From Apostichopus japonicus (Eukaryota > Echinodermata > Holothuroidea > Aspidochirotida > Stichopodidae), in NCBI RefSeq assembly GCF_037975245.1, contig NC_092567.1, positions 3,418,214-3,482,213 of the forward strand: 64,000 bases of DNA. The letters run 5' to 3'. A program made the position numbers and the translations under genes. Position 1 is the stretch's first letter. Each line of letters opens with the position of its first letter. Positions 48,340 through 60,691 of the stretch are shown in pieces. The notes beneath the pieces were generated by a model, which saw only the letters and a program-made list of their open reading frames with translations, had not been told where the DNA came from and did not search any database.

Positions 48340-49693
48340 ATCTGGATCTCTCATATACTTCGTACAAAACCTTTCTCAAACCTTAGCTTCTTGTCAAAGG
48401 TATTAGAGAAAGTTGTTGCTCGGCGCCTCGATCAGTACATGGACGACAACGAACTTCAAGAAAAATATCAAAGTGCCTATACCAAGTTACATTCGACCGA
48501 AACAACCCCAATCAAGGTACAGTCCGACATCGTGCATAACATAGACGACGGAAAGGCAGTAGCATTAGTTTTACTGGATTTATCTGCTGCATTTGACACC
48601 ATCGATCACTCAATTTTGCTAAATCGGCTTCGTAATATGTATGGGATAACCGGAAACGCCTTAAAATGGATGACTTCTTATCTTCAAAATAGACGCCAGT
48701 CCGTCATCATTGATAACATAAAATCTGCACCTCTGTTACTTAAATATGGTGTTCCTCAGGGATCAGTACTAGGATCAAAGTTATACTCCATGTATACTAA
48801 ACCACTGGGCGATCTTATGAGGCAGCATGGCCTTGATTACCATATGTATGCCGACGACACCCAAATTTACCTTTCGTTTAAGCCACTTGATTCTCCTGAT
48901 GCAATTAATCCTCTATTGGAGACATGTCTTGAAGATGTCAGAAAATGGATGGCTGTTAACATGCTTAAGCTTAACGATGACAAGACATGATAATTTTCCA
49001 TTCAAAGCATAGCAAACGAACGATCCACCTTCCTTCATTGAGAATGGGCAATGATGTCATTCCACCCTCGTCATCAGTACGGAATCTTTGTGTGTTATTT
49101 GACTCATATTTGTCCATGAAAAACCATATAAATTTAATTAGTCGATCTTGTTACAGCCAATTACGTATCATCGGGAGAATTCGTCTATCCCTTAACGAGG
49201 AGGTAACCAAGTCTCTCGTCCATTCACTGGTTACATCTCGTCTCGATTACTGTAATGCTCTCTTGAATGGAACGTCATGCTCCTCAATCAAAAACTACAT
49301 AGGGTCCAGAATACGGCTGCCAGAATCATCACCAGAACCCGTCGTTACGAACATATAACTCCTGTACTCCGAGACCTGCATTGGTTACCAATTCATCGCC
49401 GGATAAATTACAAACTCATTCTGCACGTTTTTCGTGTTCTTAATGATCAATCTCCGAGTTATATGTCTGATTTAGTTAAACGCTACACGCCAGCTAGGGC
49501 ATTACGGTCCCAAAGTCATCTTTCTCTAATCATTCCTCATACTAACAAAGTCACATATGTAGATTGTTCTTTTAGTGCTGCAGGTCCTAAACTCTGGAAT
49601 TCTCTTCCCCATCACTTAAGAAATATCACACATATGGACACTTTTAAGAAGCACTTGAAAACTTATCTTTTTAGGCTCGAGTATGGGCATTAA
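48340..49693 (+). pseudogene. 5'-truncated non-LTR retrotransposon (LINE, CR1/L2-like) reverse transcriptase
   Basis: This encodes the reverse transcriptase of a LINE, which copies its RNA into DNA at the insertion site. The frame opens at 48340 and reads NLSFLSKVLEKVV, then LDLSAAFDTIDHSILLNRL, then GVPQGSVLG and the catalytic YADD (codons near 48844-48858). At about 48987 the frame shifts and continues with the thumb region. A second shift follows at about 49285-49310 in an A-run. The last part carries the C-terminal signature with QNTAARIITR, LHWLPIHRRI and WNSLPHHLR and stops after LEYGH. The endonuclease and any first ORF are missing. Two frameshifts plus truncation make it a dead copy. 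The C-terminus is of the CR1/L2/Rex group type. Confidence 0.93.
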
Positions 49694-50062
49694 TCTTATT
49701 CACATTTCTTTGTTTTATTCACTTTACTGTGCCCATATTTATGTATATTTATATTTTTTATTTTTCTTTATTGTGGTTTATTACCCTGTCTTTTATCAGG
49801 TTTTACTTTTCTGCTGTTGTTATTACTTTTAGGTTTTCTTAAGTTTGGTATTTTTATATTCCAGGTTTTGGTTCTTTTGTACAGTGCTCTTGAGCATGTT
49901 TTACTTCTACTTTTACTGCTGTTGTTATTACTTTTAGTTTTTTTTATGTTTGAGTAATTTTATATTCCAGGATTTGATTCTTTTGTACAGTGCTCTTGAG
50001 AAGTATTTTTTTCATGATAACAGCACTTTAATATATGGTATTTATTTATTTATTATTTATTT
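49694..50062 (+). mobile_element. 3' UTR and tail of the LINE
   Basis: T-rich sequence with two diverged tandem copies of a segment of about 110-120 bp, each containing ATTCCAGG, TTCTTTTGTACAGTGCTCTTGAG and a CTGCTGTTGTTATTACTTTTAG phrase. It ends in TATTTATTTATTTATTATTTATTT, a simple-repeat tail as expected for this LINE group rather than poly(A). Confidence 0.8.
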
Positions 50063-51302
50063 ACAGAATATAGCTGTTAGTTAAATTATGAATACATTTT
50101 AAATTATTGTCAGGGCCGCTGAACAACCCTGCAAATAGTGATGCGTCCATCACCTTGGTAATAGTAATAACTATGACCAACCTACATATTGTGCTGATAT
50201 CATCCCCGTGTTAGTGTCTGCAATCACAATCTTTCCAATTGTGTATTTCTTACTACAAATATTGGCTAATTCACAAAATAGCAGCAATGAGACCGTTGTT
50301 TTGTAATATGTATCACTGTGTATGGTACAGTGTGGCCGTAAGTACATGCACACTAGAACTCAGAAAATGTAAACACGGGGCATATGTGAATAATCGCCTG
50401 GTTTGTTTTGATCTCATATTGTTTAATTGTTCAGATTTTCAATACAACCTAAATTTTGAAGAAAAGAACATACAGTATATGTGGAAGTATGATTATAGGC
50501 TTACTGTGCGCAAAGAAATGATGATTTGCTTACTTGAACGCAACATGGGACCTAAAGGCATAAATCAGGGTTTATTTTGTAATAAAAATCTTGTCAGCAT
50601 TGAAACCTCATCACAATACATATTTAGTTTTCCAAATGTATTGTGACAGATTCGTATCTTTGGAACTAAACTTACTGCTATAGTAGCCTATAAAACGGTG
50701 GGAGAACATTTGGCGACAACATGCCACAAAAATACAGTTATGGTTAATAAGTAATGGTAAGATGATTTAGTGTGTGATGATTTAGGGTTTTAATCACTAC
50801 CTCAAAGAAAAACATATGACAAGATCTCCTTTCTGTGAAAGAATGGTTCTCAGACCTCAGACCCTGATGTGTGCTTTAATTCTTGCAAAGTTGACATCTT
50901 GATCACCTTATCACTAATTGTACTAGTATTGTTAATCAGCAAAATGCCATCAATGATAGGTCAGTTATCCCTCACTCATTCTTATCATTATGTTTCTTTG
51001 CTGGCTATTCTTCATGTTACACATCACATCAAACATACATTGCATGTGTGGTGACCTAAAGTAGCTTTGCCTTCTCTTGCCAGTCATATTTCATTTTCTT
51101 TATTCTTTCCTAGGGAAATACAAGTACTGTATCCTTTGTTTCTTAGCTCCAAGTTAAAGAGTCCCATGAATAATCTGATTTATCCATGTCAGGGGTCCTC
51201 AACAATTGGGTTAATATAAAATGCATTTACGGGTTAAGCTCACTGTCTAAACAATTCTGTAAGAATATTTCTTTAAATTGATTTCATATCCTTACTCAAC
51301 AG
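50063..51302. other. no gene recognised
   Basis: AT-rich. A 135-codon plus-strand frame (50239-50646) is rich in Cys, Tyr and Asn, shows no motif, and is within the length expected by chance. Possibly intronic relative to the exon candidate that follows. Confidence 0.45.
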
Positions 51303-51668
51303 GAAGGCACAGATGTGGAAGCTGCAGCCCGGAAAAGAAATATTGTCCAGTATAGTCAGCAATTTAAACTTTCTGGTGGACATGACACTGGCCATAAGCA
51401 ATATTTCATTGTAGCTGAGCCAACAAAACAGTTATTTCCAGCTGGGCAAACACTGTGGAGGCAGCCGACAAGCTCTTCAAAAGTCACTGCGTCTCCAAAA
51501 ATGTGGGAGTTTGTGAAATTACATAAACAATTGCTTGTTAACGTTAACCATAGAAATACATTGGATAGAAGTCGCTTCACAACATCTGACAATGCTACAC
51601 TTTTGCAGCGAACTGAAGATGACTCACCCCATTTGAAGTTAACTCAAATCAATGATTCATGTACATGA
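51303..51668 (+). CDS. candidate terminal exon, protein of unknown family
   Basis: The acceptor CATATCCTTACTCAACAG ends at 51302. From 51303 a phase-0 frame runs 121 codons to TGA. It begins EGTDVEAAARKRNIVQYSQQ and later has PKMWEFVKLHKQLLVNVNHR. The composition (Gln, Lys, Ser, Thr, His) is protein-like and less AT-driven than the surroundings. I recognise no domain. No upstream exon was identified with confidence; the ATG at 46221 is one possibility. It could also be a stray frame beside a good acceptor. Confidence 0.4.
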   Translation, partial: EGTDVEAAARKRNIVQYSQQFKLSGGHDTGHKQYFIVAEPTKQLFPAGQTLWRQPTSSSKVTASPKMWEFVKLHKQLLVNVNHRNTLDRSRFTTSDNATLLQRTEDDSPHLKLTQINDSCT

Positions 51669-52449
51669 CTTGCACATTAAGTGAACAAGATTCGACTGTT
51701 CCGATCCTGTGTGGCCATTTACTAAAGAACTATGTTACTATGGACTGTAGGGTTCTTTTTTGTGGTATCTCTCTTTTTATATTAACAGTTAACATTAATA
51801 ATTACAGGCATTTTAATTGTTTACTCACATATTTGCAATGTCTGTGCATATTTATTGAAAACTTTGTTTTTCTATCTTTATTAAGGTAATCCCATAGTAA
51901 GACAAATTATCATGCCTTGATTGTCTGATGTTCATGTTATATACAAAACAACGGTGCACGCAGGCTATGTTATTGCACTTCAAATGTTCGAATCTTGCCA
52001 ACAGTAGAAGTCGCTTCTTTCCAGTGCAGCTCTGAGATGTTAATGTATCCAGTTACAGAGATAGAAAGCAGATAGATATAACAAATACACAAGCTAGTAC
52101 AGGAATGTACATGAAACATAGAAATGGTATAAAAGTCCATTTAAAGCTGAAAACATAGGCCCACACCTATGTATATCCTATCTCTAAAACAAAACAAAAA
52201 GGTCTACGTGGAAGCAAATTCCACCACTCTGTGATGAATTTAATACTCTTTCATATCTGAAGCCAAATGTTTAACTGTCTAACATGTTATACCTGTAGGA
52301 TATGTACAATTCTTGATCAACTGATAGTATTTCCAAAGTACTCAGTTCACTGATGTTTAAATTATCATTGTCTACAACCCATTTTTAACTTCCACTGAAT
52401 AATGTTGAAATCACAACATGATTTGTTAAACATTGATCAGAAAAGTGAC
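51669..52449. other. no gene recognised
   Basis: AT-rich, possibly 3' UTR of the preceding candidate exon. No clear signals. Confidence 0.45.
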
Positions 52450-52490
52450 TTGTGTTTCGGCCTTTTGGCTAAGATCATATGTAGTATATG
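52450..52490 (+). ncRNA. U2 snRNA-like 5' segment (pseudogene or SINE head)
   Basis: TCGGCCTTTTGGCTAAGATC is the conserved stem-loop I region of U2 snRNA, and GTAGTAT follows at the expected place as the branchpoint-recognition sequence. After that the match is lost: TGTAGTAT is partly reiterated, and neither the Sm site nor stem-loops IIb-IV appear. It runs directly into the dispersed repeat at 52507-52643. It cannot be a working U2 gene, and is either a U2-derived fragment or a retroelement with a U2 head. Confidence 0.8.
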
Positions 52491-52506
52491 TAGTATGTGC
52501 AGTATC

Positions 52507-52643
52507 TTTCGAAGGGAATGGTAATTCACACCCGACGATGATCTCTCAGTCACAGTCCCGATGAAGGGGACTGGGGTTGAGAGCGCATCAGTCGTTGGGT
52601 AGTTTGGTTTTCGTGCCCAGGTTCTTTCCTAGGCGACTTTTTC
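52507..52643 (+). repeat. dispersed ~140-bp repeat, copy with U2-like head
   Basis: Homologous to 14671-14813. It ends in GGCGACTTTTT, a possible polymerase III terminator. Family unknown. Confidence 0.7.
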
Positions 52644-52859
52644 TTAACAAGTAGTGTTTTTTCTGGTGCTTGTGTTGAGAATAAGACTGAAATACAGACC
52701 ATACTAACTTAGGAGCCATTATGCACATTTCAGTAAATTCCCTTGCATTAACATATCTTAGAATGTCGTTTTTGAGGGTAAATTCATCAACAATGAAGAA
52801 TTTCAGCACTTAGCCAACATGGAGGATCATTAGAAAAGCATTTTCAAACCAGAATTTGC

Positions 52860-53190
52860 AATTCATTAGATTGACAGTATAGCTATTATGTGTAATAATT
52901 CATTCTAAACGACTGACTTTTCAGCTTATATATCAGTCTAATAAACTAGAAGTGTTCAATCTAATTTAGACTTGTGCTGCAATAATTCAGTCTAAACTTC
53001 TAACTGTTCTGTTTAAAATGGTTTGATTTTCAGTCTATTATACTGCAGAGTATTTAGTCTAGCTAAGACTGACATTCAGTCTTTACATTTCAGACTGGAA
53101 TTTAGTCTATGTAGTTTGATCCCTAATACCATCCATCATTAGACTAAAATTTCAGATGATTAGACTAACATTTCAGTCTTTCATTTTAAG
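52860..53190. repeat. AGTCTAA-rich degenerate repeat
   Basis: At least a dozen AGTCTAA, CAGTCTA or TTAGACT words in both orientations, spaced irregularly. Resembles in style the CTAAT/AGTC segment at 30300-30540 but is not clearly homologous to it. Confidence 0.6.
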
Positions 53191-53204
53191 GAGAGTAGAT
53201 TACA

Positions 53205-54082
53205 TAAACAAAGAAAAAAGTGAACTACATAGGTGAGTTCAAAATCAACAACAAAAAGACATCACACATACACAAGCTCACCCTAAAATGAAATAACTTG
53301 AATACAAATTGACACTAAATGAAGTATATCGTGTTTGTGTGTGTGTGTAGGGGGGGGGGGAGGTCGGGAGTGGTGGATTTCCCTCTTTGTCACCAGGTCC
53401 TGCACTATACCACCTCCCTTATTTCCTACATTGATCAGTACAATCTATGAACCTTATTTACTTACCTAATCAGGTTTTAATTGGATGTCCTTTGTTTTGG
53501 TGTAAATATCATTGACTCAATGAGCTTTAGTTTCAATAAAATGGAAATCCTTCATGTTATATTCAATCCTTGATTATTGGTTCCGGTATCAAATGGTCCT
53601 GGAATGGGTGGTTGTGTCCAACTGTTTGGTTGAGGAAGTGTTGATTAACATACAATGCCATAGTTATAGATCAAGCTTTTCTAAATCTAAGGTGAAAATG
53701 ACAGTATCGGAATTCCATTACAAAACCGGTCAATATGTCCAAACTGTGCAGATGTATAAAGCTATTTCCAGTAACATATCCACTACTTCATATTTTCCAT
53801 GATCGCCGTGTTAAAACATGTCGTACAACTGATGCGCCATACGTTCTGACTTGATTATTTGGTTACACTGTGTACTTTTATTAAAGAAAAATTTCAGTTA
53901 TGAGTCATTTTTTCAGTAAACGTAGGAACAAACAATATATTCATAATTATCCAACCGAGTCGGAGGCCTTACTGCATATACAATAGCAGGGAGACGTCAG
54001 TTACTAAATTTTAACTGATGACGTAAAAGCCTTTTGTAACGCCTTTGCGAATAGTCCTGCTTTAAGTAACGCTTAAGTGACT
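53205..54082. repeat. segmental repeat, copy 2 (lacks the MITE)
   Basis: Homologous to 39056-40330 without the 373-bp insert. The target site is a single GTGGATTT at 53373-53380. It begins with a GT-rich stretch and a G-run (about 53331-53359), as in copy 1. Confidence 0.85.
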
Positions 54083-54118
54083 TATTAAAATTAGCCTTAT
54101 GTACAGACTTTTTTTATT

Positions 54119-55225
54119 ATATTACTTATCTCCATTGATAAATATATTGATCACCGAAGACTGAATTTGAATTGAAAATTTAGATCAAAGGAACAAATTT
54201 AGTCAGTTACTCTGTTAGCTGTTGTTTTAAGATTTGCTTTTTTCTTCTCCAATCTGATCGATATCTTAGGAAATGTTATATTGTTTGTTTCTTTTTGTTG
54301 TAAAGATATGATATTCTCCTAGATTCGCTTAGGAGGTTTACAGAAAAAAAAACGTTTGGAATTTAGCACAGTTATTCATATTCAACCAGCAGCTGGACGA
54401 AGTCCCTGTTTCCATGATCTGAGTGATTTCAAACAGCTGCTATTTAACTGTTTACACCAGTATAATTTATATATCATTTTTGTTATAAAGGTTAACAGGC
54501 TGCAAGTTATGTTTATTGAAGAAAAGCATGAGCAAGTCAAAGTTCTTTAAAGATGGGTTATACTCTGCTTATTGATGTGAAAGTAGTAATAAGTAAATTG
54601 TTCTGGTTGTTGAAGATTTGATCAAATAAAATTATATATAGCAAAAATGAAGAAATAGCAACAGTGTTGTAGCCAGGTACATGTATCCTAGTACCAAGTA
54701 CTTTCGAAAATGAGGCTCCGAGTACCACGTATCATAGTCCGATGACTACTTCGTATGATCCGAGCACCGAGTACCAATTTCCGAGAACAATATTTAGAAG
54801 CCGAGTACCGAGCACGAAGTATACTATTTCATACGAGTACATTTGGTTTTTGAAATATACAAAAAAAAAACTTATATTTATAACTGCTCCCGGTGGCAAT
54901 TATAAGTAAAAGATACAAACCAGTCGAATATGAAGACATTGTTCGTGTCTTGTTATTGTTTGATACATTTTAAAATGTAAAATGTCTTAAATGATGGGTT
55001 AATAGGGGTCCAAGTGTAATAGTAATACTACGAACATGCTACACATTATTAAATGTTAGAAAAATACATCACTTTTGCTTTCTCTGTGCATCCTATATGT
55101 TACTGTACGTGATAATATACTCGGCTATTCCCATTACATATACACAAACAAAAAGAACTTGGCACCACCAAATCTCTCCCGGAAATGAAAAATACAGATA
55201 CCGATACGGTCAAACTTCTTTAAAT
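54119..55225. repeat. tandem segmental duplication, left copy
   Basis: Homologous to 56607-58060. Shared landmarks include TTCTTCTCCAATC, CCTAGATTCGCT, GTCGAATATGAAGACATTGTT and ACCAAATCTCTCCCG. Relative to the right copy it has lost several hundred bp between about 55140 and 55160. It carries the left end of the GAGTAC-rich element. Confidence 0.85.
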
Positions 55226-55245
55226 CGAAGTTACTTTACTAAAAT

Positions 55246-55585
55246 ATGAGTCATTTCTGCAGATAACGCAGTAACATAACAAATCTATTCATATGTATCC
55301 AACCGAGGCAGAGGTCATACTATATACAATAGCAGGGAAACACCAGTTACTAAATTTATATACTGATGGCGTGCAGCCTTTGTAACGGTTTTTACGAATG
55401 CGCCTGTTTTAGGTAACGTTCATTGGTTATGACACGCACTTTGAATATGGGAACTGTTCAAATGAATTTCTCGCTAAATCAAACTTACTATAACGTTTTC
55501 TATTTAGAAGATATTGACAATCACCCTACTGTGAAGTCCTTGCCTAGCTAAGTTCTAACTTGGATCAAGTTCTAGTTTCTAACTT
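55246..55585. repeat. third, partial copy of the 39-kb segmental repeat
   Basis: Matches 40140-40490: ATCCAACCGAGGCAGAGGTC, GGTTATGACAC and GAAGTCCTTGCCTAGCTAAG. Confidence 0.85.
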
Positions 55586-55599
55586 GTACCCCGAAAATA

Positions 55600-56247
55600 A
55601 TCTAACCCCTTGTCCCTTTTGACACTCAACTCTAGTGGTTCGCCTTGAATGTATATGGTTCCACAACAACTGAAGTCATGATCTTATGGCTACCACGTTC
55701 CTTGTGAAGCTATATCTGAACAATGGAATCTAGCTAAGTGGTACATTTCTCGATGTTTACAGCAATTTTCAAGTAAAACATTTTCATTGTGAGTACTTTT
55801 TCAAACAATCGAACTGCAGCTGGAACTCACGCAGCTAGTCAAGACTGTACACAAATGTACATAGACCCGAACAACGGACGGCATGACTCGTTGTTCCTTA
55901 GCAACACAAATCTCATTGCCAATTTCTATATTCTGCAAATATTTTTGCTTACGCTTGTCATATATCAAGTTGAAAGGATAGCAATAAATCGAAAATTTGA
56001 CATCTTATTTTCAAATTTCCACTGTATGTCTGAAAACGTTGGCCATTTTATTGTAAATCTGTCACTCTTTGCATTTTCCAAATGAATGCAAGGGGGCTGA
56101 AGATTTGACAGTCACGTTGAACTTCATTAGATAATTGTATATTATACCGTGTGTGAAGGCAGCTTTCTTTAAATTGATCCCATCCCCACCCCTACCCCCC
56201 CCCCCACTCCTACTTTTGACTTCTAAAAAATGAGCCTGGCTACAAAC
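55600..56247. other. no gene recognised
   Basis: A 98-codon plus-strand frame (55789-56085) includes a hydrophobic stretch (ANFYILQIFLLTLVIYQ) but has no known family or supporting signals. A C-run lies at about 56197-56206. Confidence 0.45.
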
Positions 56248-56605
<358 letters not shown>

Positions 56606-56606
56606 T

Positions 56607-58060
56607 ATGGGTAAATTGATTGATCACCCAAAATTGAATTGAATAATTTGAATACATAATTTCAATGAGAAGAACAATTTAGTCAGTCCCACTGTTAGCT
56701 GTTTTTTTTAAAGTTTTGCTTGTTTCTTCTCCAATCCGATAAATATTTCAAATGTTATAGCATTTTTTGTTTGTACCGTGGTAAAGATATGAAGATTTCT
56801 CCTAGATTCGCTGAAAATTTGACAGAACAAAAGTTTGAAATTTAGCATAATTATTCCGTATTCAATCAGCAGCTGCACGAAGTTCCTTTTTTCCATGATC
56901 TGATTTCAAACAACTGCTATTCAACTGTTTACACCAGTATAATATATGTTATAAGTCACTTTTATAATAAAACAATGGGCCAGTCCAAGTCAATTAATGA
57001 TGAGTTGTACTCTGTTTATTGATGTGAAAGTAGTCTATAGGCTTATAAGAAGTTAATTGTTCTGGTTGTTAAAGATTTGACCAAATACAATGATATCAAA
57101 CAAAACTGAACAGAATAGTAACAGTGTTGAAGCCAGGTACATTTATCAGAGTACCAAGTACTTTTAAGTACTTGAGGTTCCCGAGAACCCAGGTATCCTA
57201 GCCCGATTTCTTGGCTTGTTAGGATCCGAGCACCGAGTACCAGTTTTCGAGTACAGTATTATATATACAGTATGCAGTACCGAATACGAAGTAAACTATT
57301 TCATACGAGTACTTTTGATTTCTTAAATATACGAGAACTTAATATTTATAACTGTTCCCGGTGGTGATTATAAGTAAATGATATATACCAGTCGAATATG
57401 AAGACATTGTTTGTGTCTTGTTATGGTTTGACAAATTTTCAAATGTAAAATGTCTTAAAATGAAGGGTTAATAGGGTTGCAAGTGCCATATTAATACTAC
57501 AAACATGCTATAAATTGTTTTATGTTAGACACATAATATACATCACTTATGCTTTCTTTGTTCATGCTATGTACTGTTCTTGGTAATATAAACGGCTATT
57601 CTGCTGCAGTAGAGACACATGAGAACGGTGACATTACAGAGTAATAAAAATCATCGATAACTTATAATAACTACCTACTGTAACGTCAGTATTACGAAAC
57701 TGTTTGTTTTACATAACTCGTCACGAACAAGTACCAAGCACTTTGAAACGAGTACAAGTACGAGTACTTAAGCATCAGAGTGCGGGTGCGAAAGGATGAG
57801 TACCAAGTACTGTTAACCTAGTGCGAGTACCGATCATTTGAAAAAAAAAGATGCTTGAATGCCACTCGAGTGCCGGGTGCTTTTCGAGTACTACAACACT
57901 AGAAAATAGCTTCTTGACAAAACTTTACCAGTTTTTTTCATATTTATTTTACTAGTGCTTGGCACAAATTTCAATTACATACAAAAACAAAAAGACCTTG
58001 GCAACACCAAATCTCTCCCGAAATTGAAAAACACAGATACCGATACGGTCAAACTTCTTT
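56607..58060. repeat. tandem segmental duplication, right copy
   Basis: The longer copy of the segment at 54119-55225. It contains the complete GAGTAC-rich element at 57122-57900. Confidence 0.85.
57122..57900. mobile_element. GAGTAC-rich MITE, hAT-like
   Basis: The left end is CAGTGTTGAAGCCAGGTAC, and the right end read on the minus strand is AGTGTTGTAGTACTCG. Both subterminal regions are packed with AGTACC, GAGTAC and AAGTAC words (57140-57320 and 57720-57890). The left copy at 54662 starts CAGTGTTGTAGCC and lacks the right end. The target duplication is not clear. Confidence 0.65.
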
Positions 58061-58080
58061 AAATCGTACTTAGTAATGAG

Positions 58081-60381
58081 CAACTGATTAATGTAATTTT
58101 AAAGTAAAATATCTTGTTTTCAATCGGAATTATTAGACAAACCAAGACAAAACTGATCAGCAATTGATTGAACATATGTTATGTTCTTGTTAGGATCATC
58201 TTATTCGCAAACCGCTACGTTGAATTGATCAGTTAGTAATAATGAATGATAATTTAACGCTTTTTTTTCTTTGATATATTATTATCAAGGAAAAAAACAG
58301 ATCGTGAGTGGTTTGAGTAGATCACTAAGCTACTTCCAAATAATTATGATGAAAGTCCGACTAAATTGAAGGGAAGAGGCTGTCGAAACTTTCGTTTTCG
58401 AGGGCGCTAGACCTTTTTTTTTTGCGGAATTGTCACGCTATTAATTCTGAAATGTCAGAGTTTGCTCCACGATCACATAATGAATAATGCAATTCAATTA
58501 AACTTTCGTTACAACTGACACAATCTTCTAGATTTTTCATAAGTTAACGGCAGTTTGCGAGAACTTTGAAAGATTCTATTCGAATTTGAAATTTCGTCGA
58601 CCTTCTCAAATATCCAAACACAGAATACGCGTGAACAATATACGGTTTTACGAGAACAGAGACAGAAATATAGAACTCCGTAATATAGAAATGTTTTGTT
58701 TTCTACCTTGTTCCGGATCACGATAATTTTTTTTTTTTATTATCTTAGCCTCTTACCTGTTTTCAATCTTTCCTAAGTCTTCAACTTCGAAGTAAAATAA
58801 GACCGGACCGGTTAAATTTTGACGGTTAACCGGTTAATTATTTTATCGTAAACAGGTTAATTCTTGCTCATGCTCATATGTTATTAATGTGATCAATATT
58901 CGCATTGGAAACGTTTCTTGTTTTACTTTTTGTATAATACAGGACTGTGTGACATGTTTCAGATCTTCTTGATGATCTCGGTAATTAATCCAACATTAAC
59001 AGTGTTGTATATACTGTACGTTATTTATTAAACAACCCTTCCACGAAGATTGCAAACGGTCGTGTATTTTTACGTCATGCTGGCATCTTCTGATGAAAAT
59101 GGTAAAAGAAGTTATCACGCTGATAACTGACTATGATAGTTAGTCAGGGATAATTCCTCATTCAATGTACAGAGGATATATCACGTGACCGATTTCAAAT
59201 GACAACCTTAAGAAACGGGTTAAAATCGTATACATTTGTTATATGAAGCGCCTCAGTCATTACACTACATTTGGTTTGTTTATTGACGTATTGTCATGCT
59301 CTGCGCCTTACCACTTTTATACGTCATTTGATGATCACTTACTGCTAAACAATACTTTATCGTTTTTACCTCTAGACCAGATTCCGTCTGCTCAGTTTGG
59401 TCAAAAAAAGAAGAAGTGTATGTAGCGTAATATCAGACCGCATTGAGGAATCTCATTAAGACATCCTACTATACTAACTTAACAAACAGATGTAAAGAGC
59501 TGATAACTTCAACATGGTCCCGTGATGGTGAATAACATTCAATTCGAACAAAACGATTCGAGACTTTCATAAGCCTCTTCTTTGACGTATCGCACGTGAT
59601 AGTGTACTATGATACACGATGTGTGTGTGTGTGTTTTTATTTATGTATTCAAAAACCGACAATGATAACATTTTATATCACCTTCACACAAATGTTCCCA
59701 CCAAGATCTACTTCCAATCCACACAACACCCTTTCCACCGAACTGTCATGAAAATAGTATGCTCCTGGTAATAAACCACGTCCAATATTTCCATAGTAAC
59801 AGCAGCAGTTGATTTCAGAAGTCGATATTTTAATATAACAACCTCCATCGTAATTCGATCAGGACGGGATCATGGACTTACAATCGTGATGTAACAAGCG
59901 AATCCATTTTAACTAGGAACTCAAATAGATATATTCATACCCTGATACATCTCTTATGTATCATTTCTCATACAAGAATAAATATGTTTGCAATATATGT
60001 ATCTGTTTCCTTAATATCGTATCTCCTTCTTCTTAAGTGAATTCATGAATTTCTTAAAATAGTGTGTCATTTTACCATGTATACCCAAATACAAACATCA
60101 TTCATTTACGATAATCTATTTTTGGCAGGGATTGCGAAGGGGGGGGGTATACAAAAGAGGTACTTTCAAATGACATATTTCTAAATTTAACAACAAACGA
60201 CATTACAAAAATGGAAAAGTTCAGGCCTTTTCTTAACCAGTTTCCACAAAACTGGATGGGAACGTACCAAGGTCGAGGTTTTTTGTCCCAAACAGGTTTG
60301 CAATTGTGTGTAAATAGTCGCTCATGATTGGTCGGAAGTTTTGTCATCACCATAGAAACCCGGTACTTCGCGGTAAGCAAA
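58081..60381. other. no gene recognised
   Basis: AT-rich with a short GT microsatellite at about 59621-59634. No motif-bearing open frame. Confidence 0.5.
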
Positions 60382-60441
60382 ATGTCTGAATCAGTTCGTT
60401 GCAACGAAGGCTTAACCGTTCAAAATATCCCGAATCTTTTC
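60382..60441 (+). CDS. candidate first exon (20 codons)
   Basis: AAGCAAAATG gives a reasonable start context, and the frame reads MSESVRCNEGLTVQNIPNLF. It meets a consensus donor, GTAAGTATATG, at 60442 in phase 0. Just upstream, CATCACCATAGAAAC resembles an RFX X-box, which is a weak match. No following exon was identified, and the 20 residues are too few to assign a family. Confidence 0.35.
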
Positions 60442-60691
60442 GTAAGTATATGTAGATATCTTTGGAATTGGTTTAGACATATTTCATTTCATTTATTTGT
60501 TTTTTCTCAATATACGGTACATTGTATGTCATACAAACGTTTACAGATATGAAATTGAGTATAACGAGAAAGGAAGTGATCTAAAAACCTGAAAGGCTTA
60601 TCGAGTAGAGCCACTCCCTAAAGAAGGAAAATAATTAAGTTATCAGTGTTAACGATATAAACAAACTTAGATTTCTAAAAAGTATTATGGA

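Noticed and set aside
50239-50646. 135-codon plus-strand frame
   Set aside because: AT-driven composition and no motif. About one or two frames of this size are expected by chance in 64 kb.
52450-52490. A functional U2 snRNA gene
   Set aside because: Only the first ~40 nt match; the Sm site and 3' stem-loops are missing.
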